Notes: a model not told the origin generated them from the sequence alone. A DNA stretch of 64,000 bases from Prorocentrum cordatum (GCA_963575745.1 CAUYUJ010015686.1:253435-317434), one strand, 5' to 3'; numbered from the stretch's first letter, positions 9,569 through 19,329 are shown. A program made the numbers and translations.

Positions 9569-11271
9569 CGTTGGACCTCTGCGCCGGAGGGTGGCTGGTT
9601 CTCCGAGCGCACGCGCGCCCTCTGCGGCATTCCCGACTGTCGCCACGATGCTGTTGCCAGGGGGGGCGCAATTTCGGCCACATCTTTTGCCTCAACAACG
9701 AGACCGCCCCCGGGACGCTGATAGGATTGAGGGGCTGTAGGAACGCCTGCTTGGTTGTCTCCTGGACGGGAAGGCACCGGCGCGCTGCGGCTGACGACCG
9801 CCCGTTCGGTTTGTAGCTCTCCCAGGGGACTATTGCAGCTGAAGGCCGCACGCTCCAGCGTGAACTCCTGACTCTTCATGCTGCGAGGAAGCTCGAGATA
9901 TCCTCCATCACCCGCTCGGGGAGGCGTCGTGGACCTCCTTTCGGGAGCAGGCTGGTCTCCGAGCGCAGGCGCGCCCTCTGCGGCATTCCCGACTGTCGCC
10001 ACGATGCCGCTGCCAGGGGGGCACGCAATTTCGGCCGCATCTTCCGCCTCAACAACGAGACCGCCCCCGGGACGCTGATAGGAGTGACGGGTTGTAGGAG
10101 CGCCTGCTTGGTCATTTCTTGGAGGGGAAGGCGCCGGCGCGCTGTGGCTGACGACCACCTGTTCGGGCCGTAGCACTCCCAGGGGACTACTGCAGCTGAA
10201 GGCCGCACGTTCCAGCGTGAACTCCTGACCCTCGATGTTGCGAGGAGGCTCGAGATATCCTCCACCATCCGCTCGGGGAGGCGTCGTGAACCTCTTCTCG
10301 GGAGGAGGCTGGTCTCCGACCGCTGGCGCCCCCTCAGCAGCACTCCCACCTGTCGCCACGATGCCGTTGCCAGGGGGGCACGCAATTTCGGCCGCATCTT
10401 CCGCCTCAACAACGAGACCGCCCCCGGGACGCTGATAGGAGTGAGGGGCTGTGGGGGCGCCTGCTCGGTTGTCTCCTGGACGGGAAGGCGCCGGCGCGCT
10501 GTGGCTGGCGACCACCTGTTCGGTTTGTAGCTCTCCCAGGGGACTGCTGCAGCTGAAGGCCGCACGTTCCAATGTGAACTCCTGACTCTCTATGCTGCGA
10601 GGAGGCTCGAGATATCCTCCATCACCCGCTCGGAGAGGCGTCGTGGACCTCCCTTCGGGAGGAGGCCGGTCTCCGAGCGCGGGCGCGCCCTCTGCGGCAT
10701 TCCCGACTGTCGCCACGATGATGCTGCCAGAGGGGGGCGCGCTTTCGGCCACATCTTCCGCCTCAACAACGAGACCGCCCCCCGGACGCTGATAGGATTG
10801 AAGGGCTGCAGGAACGCCTGCTTGGTTGTCTCCTGGACGGGAAGGCACCGGCGCGCTGTGGCCGACGACAGCCTGTTCGGTCTGCAGCTCTCCCAGGGGA
10901 CCACTGCAGCTGAAGGCCGCACGTTCCAGCGTGAACTCCTGACTCTCTATGAGGCATGAGATATCCTCCATCATCCGCTCGGGGAGGCGTCGTGGACCTC
11001 CCTTCGGGGGGGGGCCGGTCTCCGAGCGCAGGCGCGCCCTCTGCGGCATCCCCACCTGTCGCCATGATACTGTTGCCAAGGGGGGACGGAATTTCGGCCG
11101 CATCTTCCGCCTCAACAACGGGACCGCCCCTGGGACGCGGATAGGAGTGAGGGGCTGTAGGAACTCCTGCTTGGTCATTTCCTGGAGGGGAAGGCGCCGG
11201 CGCGCTGTGGCTGACGACCACCTGTTCGGTCCGTAGCACTCCCAGGGGACTACTGCAGCTGAAGGCCGCAC
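9457..11271 (-). CDS. 119-residue tandem-repeat protein segment
   Basis: A 604-codon minus-strand frame covering five units. Each unit reads approximately SQEFTLERAAFSCSSPLG, then a variable TEQVVVSHSAPAPSRPG, then SYQRPGGGLVVEAEDAAEI, then GIVATVGNAAEGAPALGDQP and a Pro/Arg-rich end. Units differ mostly by substitutions and keep frame. I recognise no known repeat family. The frame connects in principle with the 639-codon frame at 6875-8794 and with 11296-12555, but it is broken by an insertion near 9456-9568 and by small indels in the 9201 copy and near 11400. This is either one gene with introns or frame errors, or a pseudogene. No signal peptide or membrane segment is seen. Confidence 0.5.
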   Translation of the reverse strand: MRPSAAVVPWECYGPNRWSSATARRRLPLQEMTKQEFLQPLTPIRVPGAVPLLRRKMRPKFRPPLATVSWRQVGMPQRARLRSETGPPPKGGPRRLPERMMEDISCLIESQEFTLERAAFSCSGPLGELQTEQAVVGHSAPVPSRPGDNQAGVPAALQSYQRPGGGLVVEAEDVAESAPPSGSIIVATVGNAAEGAPALGDRPPPEGRSTTPLRAGDGGYLEPPRSIESQEFTLERAAFSCSSPLGELQTEQVVASHSAPAPSRPGDNRAGAPTAPHSYQRPGGGLVVEAEDAAEIACPPGNGIVATGGSAAEGAPAVGDQPPPEKRFTTPPRADGGGYLEPPRNIEGQEFTLERAAFSCSSPLGVLRPEQVVVSHSAPAPSPPRNDQAGAPTTRHSYQRPGGGLVVEAEDAAEIACPPGSGIVATVGNAAEGAPALGDQPAPERRSTTPPRAGDGGYLELPRSMKSQEFTLERAAFSCNSPLGELQTERAVVSRSAPVPSRPGDNQAGVPTAPQSYQRPGGGLVVEAKDVAEIAPPLATASWRQSGMPQRARVRSENQPPSGAEVQRRLSHSPSNLPLPLSFLDDFIPPASLQASPPFFLPRV

Positions 11272-11295
11272 GTTCCAACGTGAACTCCTGACTCT

Positions 11296-12555
11296 CTATG
11301 CTGCGAGGAGGCTCGAGATACCCTCCATCCACCGCTCGGGAAGGCGTCGTGAACCTGATCTCGGGAGGAGGCCGGTCTCCGACCGCAGGCGCGCCCTCTG
11401 CGGAGCCACCGCCTTGACACTGCTACTAGGAATGGGCGCGCTGTCGGGGGCATATTCGGCCTCCGCCAAGACTCGGTGCCTGGGGCGCTGATAGGAATGA
11501 GTAGCTGTAGGAACGCCTGTCTGCCTGTCTCTGACAGAAGGAAGAACCGACCCGCTGCGGCTGACCACCGCGTGCTCTGTCTGCAACTCTCCCTGGCGAC
11601 TGACGCAGCTTACGGCCGCTGGTTGGCGACTGTCTTCAGGCGAAACGCCACCTCCAGATTTGCAGCAATCGTCAACCTCAGATTTACGATTGTCTTCAAG
11701 CGGGTCGGTTCTGCGCCCAGGGAGCGCGCTCGCGACGGCGTCCGCCGCGCGCCCAGCAGCCTGGGCCAGGGCCGCGACGGCCGTCCAGAGGGAGGCCTGC
11801 GCAGCCTCTGCGGCGGCGGCGTCGCAGGCACACGCGGCGGCGGCAGCGGTTGCGTCGGGCGTAGCACTGGCGCCGACTGCGCGGACGCTTGGGGCGTCAG
11901 CAGCGTCGGCGGCGAAGGCGGCGCGGGGCGCGGGCCGCCGGACACGGACGGCGCCAACTCGCCCGAGGGCGTCGAGCTGCGTCCGCGGCCCTGGCTGGTG
12001 CGCGCGCGTGGGCCGCCGCAGCCACGTCGGCCCCCCAGAAGGCGCCGGCGGCGGAGGCCGCGGCGGGGCAGCCATCGCCAGCGGCGCCAGCGGCGTTGGC
12101 GGCGCCAACGGCGGCGGACGCGCCCAGGGGAGAGGACGCCTCCGACGCGCTGGCAGCGCCAACCGCGTTGGCCGCGCTGGCGAGCCCAGGGGTGCGACCC
12201 AGGCGGCGCTGATTCGCAGCGCGCCCTTGTCGGCGCCGCCGCGCCGCCGCAGTCTCCATCGCCCGGGGCTGAGCGCCAAACGCGCATGGGGGGGGCGCGC
12301 CGTCTTGACTGCCAGGATTACCAGGGTTGCGACTGAAGGTCGCCCTTTCACTCTGCACTGCCAGGCATCTGCTTGGGGCCCCGCTACTTCCTCGGCTGAA
12401 GGCCGACTTGTTACTCGTGCTGTCGCCAGGAAACACGGGATTGATCGGCGAATCCGAAGTGGGATTGATCGGCATGCTGGGGACTGGATCTGCCTGAGAT
12501 GCTGGCTGCGCTGCACGGTGACGACCCAGGGGGCAGCTGAAGGCTGCACTTCCAA
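11296..12555 (-). CDS. upstream part of the repeat protein, Ala/Pro-rich
   Basis: A 419-codon minus-strand frame. Its C-terminal third contains a diverged repeat unit (GELQTEHAVVSRSGSVLP, then THSYQRPRHRVLAEAEYAPD). After that the repeat continues in a different frame, so a one-base offset or an intron lies near 11400. The middle is an Ala-rich, weakly helical stretch with DAAAAEAAQASLWTAVAALA. The N-terminal part has no recognisable domain. The opposite strand also has a very long open frame (11660-13897), expected from extreme GC content. Repeat homology favours the minus strand. Confidence 0.4.
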   Translation of the reverse strand: MEVQPSAAPWVVTVQRSQHLRQIQSPACRSIPLRIRRSIPCFLATARVTSRPSAEEVAGPQADAWQCRVKGRPSVATLVILAVKTARPPHARLALSPGRWRLRRRGGADKGALRISAAWVAPLGSPARPTRLALPARRRRPLPWARPPPLAPPTPLAPLAMAAPPRPPPPAPSGGPTWLRRPTRAHQPGPRTQLDALGRVGAVRVRRPAPRAAFAADAADAPSVRAVGASATPDATAAAAACACDAAAAEAAQASLWTAVAALAQAAGRAADAVASALPGRRTDPLEDNRKSEVDDCCKSGGGVSPEDSRQPAAVSCVSRQGELQTEHAVVSRSGSVLPSVRDRQTGVPTATHSYQRPRHRVLAEAEYAPDSAPIPSSSVKAVAPQRARLRSETGLLPRSGSRRLPERWMEGISSLLAA

Positions 12556-12639
12556 TGAAAGAATCCCCCAGATAGTCGTCAGTCGCCCTGGTCACCACGG
12601 CTGGAGCCGCCTCGAAATTCTGCTGCCGCTGCTGCCCTG

Positions 12640-13480
12640 CTGGTGCGTCTGCCCGCTGGGAGCCTGTTGGTGCTGCAGCGGCGCGGCCGCGGCGGCGCCA
12701 GCCGCGGCGGGCCCAAGCGCGGCAGCGCGGGCCGCGGCGGCCGCGGCGCCGGCCGCGTGGCCCGCGGGCCCATCGGCGGCCGCCCGCCGCGGCCGCGGGC
12801 CGGCGCGGCGGCCGCCGCGGCGCTGGCGGGCCCGCAGGGGCGCGGCGGCGGCACCGGCGCCGAGCCCGCGGAGCAGGCCCCAGCGCGCCCACGTGCGCCG
12901 GCGTCGCCCGCGGTGCCAGCGGCTCGCTGGCGGCGGCGGCGCAGCGCCGCGCCGGCGCCCAGCGGCGCCTGCGGCCGCCAGCGGCGTCGGCGGCGCCCGC
13001 GGCGCCACAGGCGGGCGGCCGGCGCCCACTGAGCGACGGCTGGCGCGGGCAGGGGGCCAGCGGCGCCGGACGCGCCCGGCGGCCGCAGAGGCGGCCGCGG
13101 CGGCCGCCCCGCGGCCGCGGGCGGCGGCGCCGCGGCGGCGGCGGGCCGCGGTGGCGGCGGCAGCGCCGGCACCGTGCAGGGCCGCTAGCAGAGGGCGGGC
13201 GCGCGCGGCCGCGCAGGCAGCCAGGCTGCCAGCAGGGGGGCGGGCAAGCCTCGGCGGCGGCCGCGCCGGGCCGCGCGCCGCGCTGTCAGCAGGGGCCGCG
13301 GCGGCAGGCCGCGGCGGCGGCCCCGGCCGAAGCAAGCCGGCCGCCGCGGCGGGGGCGGGCGCAGGCGGCAGCCAAGCGCGGCGCAGGCCAGGCGGCGGCG
13401 CCGCGGCGGCCGCTGCAGCCGCGCCGGCGGTGCCAGCTCGGCGCGCGGCCGCCGCCCGCCGCTGCTGCCGCCGGCAAGCC
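12640..13480. other. extreme GC island
   Basis: About 840 bases of GCGGCGGC-like sequence, by eye well over 80 percent G+C, with very few A or T. Both strands are open for hundreds of codons and give Ala/Arg/Pro/Gly polymers, so reading frames carry no evidence here. It lies between the SL-like sequence at 13654-13672 and the minus-strand coding frames. Confidence 0.75.
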
Positions 13481-13653
13481 GCGCGCGCCGACAGCGACAT
13501 CAAAGCGGGGCTTGCGACGCAGAGACCCACGGCCGCGCGAGGGCTCACCGTGGGGATCGTGCCAGAAGAGAGAAAGCCTGCTGCAGGCGCGCACGCCTCG
13601 GGCCAGCCCCTCGGCAGCAGACAAGCACGAAGCCGCAGGGCGACGGTTTCGTA

Positions 13654-13672
13654 CTTGAGCCAGGGGCTACGG
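13654..13672 (-). promoter_or_regulatory. spliced-leader-like sequence upstream of minus-strand gene
   Basis: On the minus strand this reads CCGTAGCC-CC-TGGCTCAAG. The dinoflagellate leader has the same first eight and last nine bases with four bases (ATTT) between them instead of two. It sits 5' of the minus-strand coding region (12555 down to 6875) and is followed by the GC island. This would fit a retroposed, once trans-spliced transcript, but the internal two-base deletion and the absence of a clear start nearby keep it tentative. Confidence 0.4.
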
Positions 13673-13689
13673 GGCTGGTGGGGTTACGC

Positions 13690-14420
13690 GAAGCGTCTGG
13701 AATTGCCTGGGCCTTTCTGGGGCCCTCTTGGGGCCTTGGGGCCCTCTTGGGCCATCTTGGGCGCCTCCGGACCCACCTTGGATACCTCTTGGCCCGTCTG
13801 GGGGCGCACTTCGGGGCGTGCGAGGCCGCCGCGGGCCCATCTTGGATCTCGGGGACATCGTGGGCCGCCTTGGCACATCCGAGCGCCGAAAAAGTGAAGA
13901 GGCGGGAAACCTGGAGCATCGAGAAACTACACCTCGGGGCCTTCTTGGAGGGGCTCTTCTGGGTCTCTAAGGGGGGTGGCGGCGGCTCTTGAGTGCCGTC
14001 TTGTCGGTGCCGGGACCGCCTTGAACGTCCCTGGATCGGTCTCAGTCTCGGGCGTCGAGGTGTCGCAAGGGGGGGCCATCTTGGACCCCTCTTCGCCCGT
14101 CTGGCAGCCCTTTCGGGGGCGTACCAGGCCGCCCGGGGGCCATGTTCGTGGGCCGTCTTGGCACATTCGAACGTCGAAAAGGTGAAAATCCTGAAACCAA
14201 CGCGAACACAAGGAACCCCGTAGTTTCTGGCCTCTCGGAGCCTTCTTGGGGGGTTCTTCTGGGTCTCTGGGGGCGGCCTAGCGCTTCCTCGCTGCCATTT
14301 AGTCGGCGCTGGGACCATCCTCGGGCGGCCTAGGATCGGTCTCGGGCGGCCCCGCGCGCCCGGAAATGGCCCGGGCGAGCCGCATTGGACCCCTCTTGGC
14401 CTGCCTGGGAGCCCTAAAGG
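13690..14420. repeat. GGCC/CTTGG family with about 287-bp tandem units
   Basis: Two long units share the module GCCGTCTTGGCACATTCGA then ACGTCGAAAAGGTGAAAATC (first at about 13868, second near 14155), followed by a TTCTTCTGGGTCTCT segment. These are embedded in short-period GGCC/CTTGG DNA as at 3.7-5.1 kb. Confidence 0.65.
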
Positions 14421-14720
14421 TCCAACCGTGCAATGCGGCACCTAGCCCACGAGCATTCGGTACTTAGGATACTACGCCCATATACACCACTAGGTCAAAA
14501 GGATCCGAAATGAGGCGACTGAGCATAATCATCGCCTCCTCCTTTATACGGCTGCTCCTGATTCTCAGCCGCCCCTCATCCTCCTTCTCACTTGCTCGTT
14601 GTACTCACAAGTTGACGCGGCAGCTCAAGCGCGCCGAGCTTCCAGAGTAAGTCCTCATAGTATTGTTATTGTTCGTGTTATTGTTATTGTTATTGCCTTT
14701 GATATTGCTATTGATATTGT
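14420..14720. other. short unique spacer with TTGTTA repeat
   Basis: Unique sequence to about 14650, then imperfect TTGTTATTGTTA repeats (14660-14735). On the minus strand this follows the coding frame ending at 14720 and may be intron or 3' UTR. Confidence 0.45.
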
Positions 14721-15499
14721 TATTCTGTATATATTTGCTCCAGCGCGCGCGGCGCCCTCAGGTCCTCCTGCGCGCCGCGTCGTCGCCCAGCGCGCGACGA
14801 CGGCGCCCCTTCTCGAAGGCCGACTCGACGCTGGCCCCGTCCAGGGGCAAGAGCGTTCCTGTCGCGCGCAATCGCCGCGAGTTTAGTAGCGCCCATGCTA
14901 CTCCTGTCGCGCGCGCCACCATCCTGAGGAGGGGCGGCTGCGGCCCCTCTGGAGGAAGAAGATGGCGGCTGCTGCGACCACGCCCCACTCTCATCAACGA
15001 GTCGCTGGAGCTCCTCCTGTCGTGGATGCCAAACTTGGTGGAAATGAAGGCCTTTTGCAAACCCTGCTCCGCGTTGTCGCATCGCCTCTCGCTTCGCGCT
15101 GCCATCCAGCTCCAAAACCAACTCGTCCCTGTACTCAGGGCTGAGCTTCCGCCAAACACGCCCAGCGGCCCTCGAAAACGCGCGCTGATGTGCACTCCCG
15201 TGCGTGAGCGCCCAGAGTTCTAGACACGCTTGGTTTCCCAGCCACTCCTGCGTCTCGCTGTCGACGTCGCCCTCTGCTACCGCTTGGTCGTAGGCGCCTT
15301 CGTTCCCCAAGCGTCGCACCATCGCATCGTGCTTCGCCGCGGCAGCCGAATTCGACGCGGGCCGAAACCACACACGCCACCCGGTCGCCCAGAGGTCCCA
15401 CGGCCACGAGATGCAGGATGGCCAGAGTTTCTCGAGGCGGCGCTCTGGCTGCCGCCGCCGTTTCTCCTCGACGCGAGTGTCTCGAGGGTTCGCCCTCAC
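14720..15499 (-). CDS. hypothetical protein exon, charged and helical
   Basis: A 259-codon minus-strand frame with ordinary amino-acid composition, unlike its surroundings: NEGAYDQAVAEGDVDSETQE, then WLGNQACLELWALTHGSAHQ, then FSRAAGRVWRKLSPEYRDEL. It contains repeated Trp and Arg/Glu-rich helical segments and a Gln/Ser/Arg-rich C-terminus. The N-terminal dozen residues come from the 36-bp minisatellite at 15480-15700, so the real start may lie elsewhere. No family recognised. The best-looking host coding segment in the first 20 kb, but the exon boundaries are not determined. Confidence 0.5.
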   Translation of the reverse strand: MRANPRDTRVEEKRRRQPERRLEKLWPSCISWPWDLWATGWRVWFRPASNSAAAAKHDAMVRRLGNEGAYDQAVAEGDVDSETQEWLGNQACLELWALTHGSAHQRAFSRAAGRVWRKLSPEYRDELVLELDGSAKREAMRQRGAGFAKGLHFHQVWHPRQEELQRLVDESGAWSQQPPSSSSRGAAAAPPQDGGARDRSSMGATKLAAIARDRNALAPGRGQRRVGLREGAPSSRAGRRRGAQEDLRAPRALEQIYTE

Positions 15500-15705
15500 C
15501 TCTCCAGCGCGGGACCCATCGAGGATTCGTCCTCACCTCTTCAGCACGGGGCCCTCGAGGATTCGTCCTCACCTCTCCAACGCGGGACCCTCGAGGAGGA
15601 TTCGTCCTCGCCTCTCCAGCACGAGGGCCTCGAGGCGTCCGAGGATTTGCCCTCGCCTCTCCAGCGCGGTAGCCTCGAGGATTTGTCATCGACTCTCCTG
15701 CGCGA
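15480..15705. repeat. 36-39-bp minisatellite
   Basis: About six units of CTCGAGGATTCGTCCTCACC then TCTCCAGCGCGGGACC, differing by a few bases and 3-base indels. Translates as SSPLQRGTLED on the plus strand and GEVRTNPRGPRA on the minus strand. Length changes are multiples of three, so a coding origin is possible. Confidence 0.8.
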
Positions 15706-15714
15706 GAGCGCTTG

Positions 15715-15832
15715 CGTCGCGGGTGGGTCGCGGGGTGGGTCGCGGGTGGGTCGCGGGGTGGGTCGCGGGTGGGTCGCGGGCGGGTCGCGGGGCGGGTCGC
15801 GGGCGGGTCGCGGGGCGGGTCGCGGGCGGGGC
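15715..15832. repeat. GGGTCGCGGGTG minisatellite
   Basis: About ten copies of GGGTCGCGGGTG or GGGCGGGTCGCG, a 12-bp period, immediately followed by the CAA array. Confidence 0.85.
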
Positions 15833-15837
15833 GACGA

Positions 15838-16055
15838 CAACAACAGGCGACAATCAACAAACAACAGCAACAAACAACAAACAGCAAATAATCAACAACA
15901 AATAACAAACAACAAACAACTAACAACAAACAAACAACAAACAACAGACAACAAAGACAAACAACAAACAACACGACAACACACAACACACAACAAACAA
16001 CCATCAACCAAATAAACAAACCAACAACTAAACAACAACAACAACAACAACAATC
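15838..16055. repeat. (CAA)n-type microsatellite
   Basis: CAACAAACAACA repeats over about 215 bases, with almost no G. Confidence 0.9.
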
Positions 16056-16304
16056 ATTTTACCCGAACGCGTGGTGTTCTCCCCAGTGCCAGGGTTTTCA
16101 TACGACACCAGGCAATACCCCCACTTCGTGGGGGGGCATTACAAGCTCTACCAAATATCCAAACGACTCTTCGCGACCACCCAAACCCAGCTTCCCGCCC
16201 TATGACGTTGGGACACTTCACTTCGTGGCGTGCGGACGACCGTGGCTACTACACTGGCGTGGGGTACACACCCACAGAACGGGCTCTTGGGGCCTCTTGA
16301 AGGC
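16056..16304. other. unique spacer
   Basis: No gene seen. A GGCCTCTTG fragment near 16290 belongs to the GGCC/CTTGG family. Confidence 0.4.
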
Positions 16305-16470
16305 CTCCTGGGGCAACCTATGGCGCAACCAGTAGGGGGACCTGGGGCAACCTATGGCGCAACCCGTTTTATTCTCAGCGGCCGAGGGCGCAACCTATGG
16401 CGCAACCAATAGGGGGGCGTTTTATTCTCGGCGGCCGAGGGCGCAACCTATGGCGCAACCGCAAGGGATT
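16305..16470. repeat. CCTATGGCGCAACC tandem repeat
   Basis: The motif CAACCTATGGCGCAACC occurs four times with spacings of roughly 30-55 bases, separated by GGGGG and GCGGCCGAGGGC segments. Confidence 0.8.
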
Positions 16471-16499
16471 ATGGCCCCTGGCAGGCGCGCGAACCCCGT

Positions 16500-17010
16500 T
16501 GCAAGAGCGTGCGAAAGTAGCTCGCGCGAGCTCATGTAACATAAATGTTGGAAAACCATTGGTTTTTTTAGGATTCGGACAGCGCGCGCGGGTGGAAATT
16601 TTGAAAAGTCGTGCAGGTGTTTTTCGAGGACCTACGGTGCGATTCGTGTGATTTTATGATGCGCGGTGCTAAAATTCTTAAGAAGCCCAATGGTTTTTGG
16701 AGATTTCGGCGTGCGCGCGCGAAGAAAAAACGAATGTGTCCCGCATGGTATTATTTGACAGGGATGATGGCCCTGGCAGGTGCGCAACCGTTGTCGCAGA
16801 AGTTCGAAAAAGTTGCTCGCAAAAGCCCGTTTGACAGAAATGTTTAAAAAGTGTTGGTTTTCCTACGAATCCGCAAGAGCGCGCGGGATGAGATTTTGAC
16901 ATTTTTTTGTTGAAAAACCATTGGTTTTTTGATGTTTTTATGTTTAAATCGTTCCGAACACTAAGCTTTTGGAAGGATTTCGTCTTGCGCGCGCGAATGT
17001 CCACTTTACC
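16500..17010. repeat. diverged members of the GCGCGCGCG / GAAGGATTTC family
   Basis: Contains AGCGCGCGCGGG, TTGGAAAACCATTGG, TTTTGGAAGGATTTCGTC and CTTGCGCGCGCGAATGT, which match modules of the repeats at 26.2-29.5 kb. A second TTGAAAAACCATTGG lies near 16912. No coding frame. Confidence 0.6.
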
Positions 17011-17279
17011 TTATTTTTTGCAAGGGATTCTTGAAATTTGATTATATTAGAACAAGAAATGTCATTTTATAGTGTTTTTTGCAAAGGAAAACGGATTACA
17101 ACAAAACAACCGGATCTGGACCCCATCCACTTTTCTGAAGCTTTCGCGAAAAAATGATGAAAATGTAGCTGCGGCCTAGGCGCGGCGGGGGGGCCGTGCA
17201 CCAGGGGCCCCAACAATAATTATTCTTTAGAATTAATAATGTTCAACAACAACAAACCGGGGACGCCTCCTGGCGCCCG

Positions 17280-19062
17280 CAAACACGGAGTAATCGACCT
17301 CGATTACTCCGTGTATCCGGCGCAGATTCTAATTGGATTCCGAGTGGACCCTGCATATCGGATACACGGAGTAATCGCGCTCGATGACTCAATGTATCCG
17401 AAGCAGATTCTAATTGAACTCCTGTTGGAACCTGCATATTGGATACACGGTATAATCGCACTCGATGCTCCGTGCATCCGAGGCAGATTCTAATTAGTTT
17501 CCTTTTGGAACCTGCACATTGGATAAACGGGGTAATCGCACTCGATTACTCCGTGTATCCGAGGCAGGTTCTAATTGGATTCCTACTGGAACCTGCACAG
17601 TGGATACGCGGAATAGTCGCACTCGATTACTCCGTGTACCCGAGGCAGATTGTAAGTGGATTTCTATTGGAACCTGCATATTGGACACAAGGAATAATCG
17701 CACTCGGTTACTCCGTGTATCCGACGCAGATCCTAATTTGATTCCTGCTGGAACCTGCATATTGGATAATTACACGGAGTAGTCGCACTCGATTACTCCG
17801 TGTATCCGAGGCAGATTCGAATCCGACTCCTGTTGGAACCTGGATATTGGATGGACGGAATAATCGCACTCGATTACTCCGTGTATCCGAAGCAGATGCT
17901 AATTGGATTCCTATTGGAACCTGCATACTGGATACACGGATTACTCGCACTCGATTACTCCGTGCATCCGAGGCAGATTCTACACGGATTCCAACTGGAA
18001 CCTGCATACTGGAAAAAACGGATTACTCGCACTCGATTACTCAGTATATCCGAAGCAGATTCTAAATGGATTCCAACTGGAACCTGCACATTGGATATAC
18101 GGAGTAATCGCACTCGATTACTCCGTGCATCCGAGGCAGATTATCATTTGATTCCTATTGGAACCTGCATATTGGATACACGGAGCAATCGCACTCGATT
18201 ACTCCGTGCATCCGAGGCAGATCCTACTTGGTTTCCTATAAGAACTTGCATATTGGATACACGGAGTAATCGCACGATTACTCCGTGTATCGGATACGCG
18301 GAGCAATCGCACCCGATTACTCCGTGTACCCGAAGCAGATTGTAAGTGGATTCCTATTGGGACCTGCATATTGGATACACGAAATAATCGCACTCGATTA
18401 CTCCGTGTATCCGAGGCAGATTCCACTTGGATTCCTATTGAAACCTGTATATTGCATACACGGAATAATCGCACTCGATTGCTCCGTGTATCCGAGGCAG
18501 ATTCTAATTGGGATTCCTGGTGGAACCTGCACATTGGATACACGGAGTAATCGCACTCGATTACTCCGTGTCCGAGGCAGGTTTTAATTGGATAATGCCG
18601 GCGGGCGTCGGAAAATCGAGATCCACGGCGGCGCAGAAAAAAAAACCATTTCAATAAACATTCTCTCTTTGACAATGCTGAATTTCTGCTTCCGGCGCCT
18701 GGGAAGCCTCCCGGGCCGACTCCGCAGCCGGGTCCAGGCCGATTCCCGATTGGAACCTGCATATTGGATACACGGAGTAATCGCACTCGATTACCCCGTG
18801 TATCCGAAGCACATTTTAACTGGATTCCGCCTGGAAGCTTCATATTGGATGCACGGAATAATCGCACTCGATTGATTACTCTGTGTATCCGAGGCAAATT
18901 ATAATTGGATTCCTATTGGAACCTGCATATTGGATACACAAAGTAATCGCACCCGATTACTCCGTGTATCCGACGCCGATATATTGGAACACCTTTTGGA
19001 ACCTGTTTATTTGATACACGGAGTAATCGCATTCGATAGCTCCGTGTATACCGGCGCCAGCA
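17280..19062. repeat. 81-bp satellite with a palindrome in every unit
   Basis: About twenty units, starts near 17361, 17442, 17522, 17603, 17684 and onward (spacing 80-81). Each unit has GGATACACGGAGTAATCG, a CACT spacer, CGATTACTCCGTGTATCC, then GAGGCAGATTCTAATTGGAT and TCCTATTGGAACCTGCATAT. The two 18-base arms are perfect reverse complements in the consensus, so each unit can form a hairpin or cruciform. The 80-81 bp period does not keep a reading frame across units, so the frames here are artefacts. Confidence 0.9.
18596..18752. other. unrelated insertion of about 155 bp within the 81-bp satellite
   Basis: A satellite unit is cut after TTTTAATTGGAT and resumes at CGATTGGAACCTGCATATTG. 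Between them is GC-rich sequence starting AATGCCGGCGGGCGTCGG with an internal A-run and an AATAAA-like CAATAAAC. It is the only large interruption of the array. Confidence 0.7.
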
Positions 19063-19071
19063 AGCGTCGCT

Positions 19072-19257
19072 AGTAACAACAACAACAACAACAACAACAG
19101 CAACAACAACAACAACAGCAGCACAACAACAACAGCAACAACAGCAACAACAGCAGCAACAACAGCAACAACAGCAACAACCACATCAACAACAACCACA
19201 ACAACCACAACCACAACCACAACCACAACCACAACCACAACCACAACAACAACAATC

Positions 19258-19314
<57 letters not shown>

Positions 19315-19320
19315 CCACAC
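19072..19320. repeat. (CAA)n / (CCACAA)n microsatellite
   Basis: Nearly pure CAA with CAG and CCACAA variants, beginning right at the end of the 81-bp satellite. Poly-Val, poly-Leu and poly-Cys frames over it are artefacts. Confidence 0.9.
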
Positions 19321-19329
19321 ATAAGAATC

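Larger units (their letters stand above)
8640..11490 (-). repeat. tandem array of 357-bp (119-codon) units
   Basis: The landmark GCATCTTCCGCCTCAACAAC recurs at about 8844, 9201, 9680, 10037, 10394, 10751 and 11100, with degenerate copies near 8780 and 11453. Four spacings are exactly 357 bases (3 x 119), one is 479 because of an insertion, and one is 349. Exact multiples of three and open minus-strand frames across several units point to a coding repeat. Shorter degenerate pieces (CTGAAGGCCGCAC-like) continue to about 12560. Confidence 0.85.

Noticed and set aside
11660-13897. 745-codon plus-strand Ala-rich frame
   Set aside because: The frame is open because of extreme GC content; the minus strand is equally open and carries the repeat homology.
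17280-19062. CRISPR-like array of palindromic repeats
   Set aside because: No unique spacers of constant length; the whole 81-bp unit is repeated, as in a satellite.
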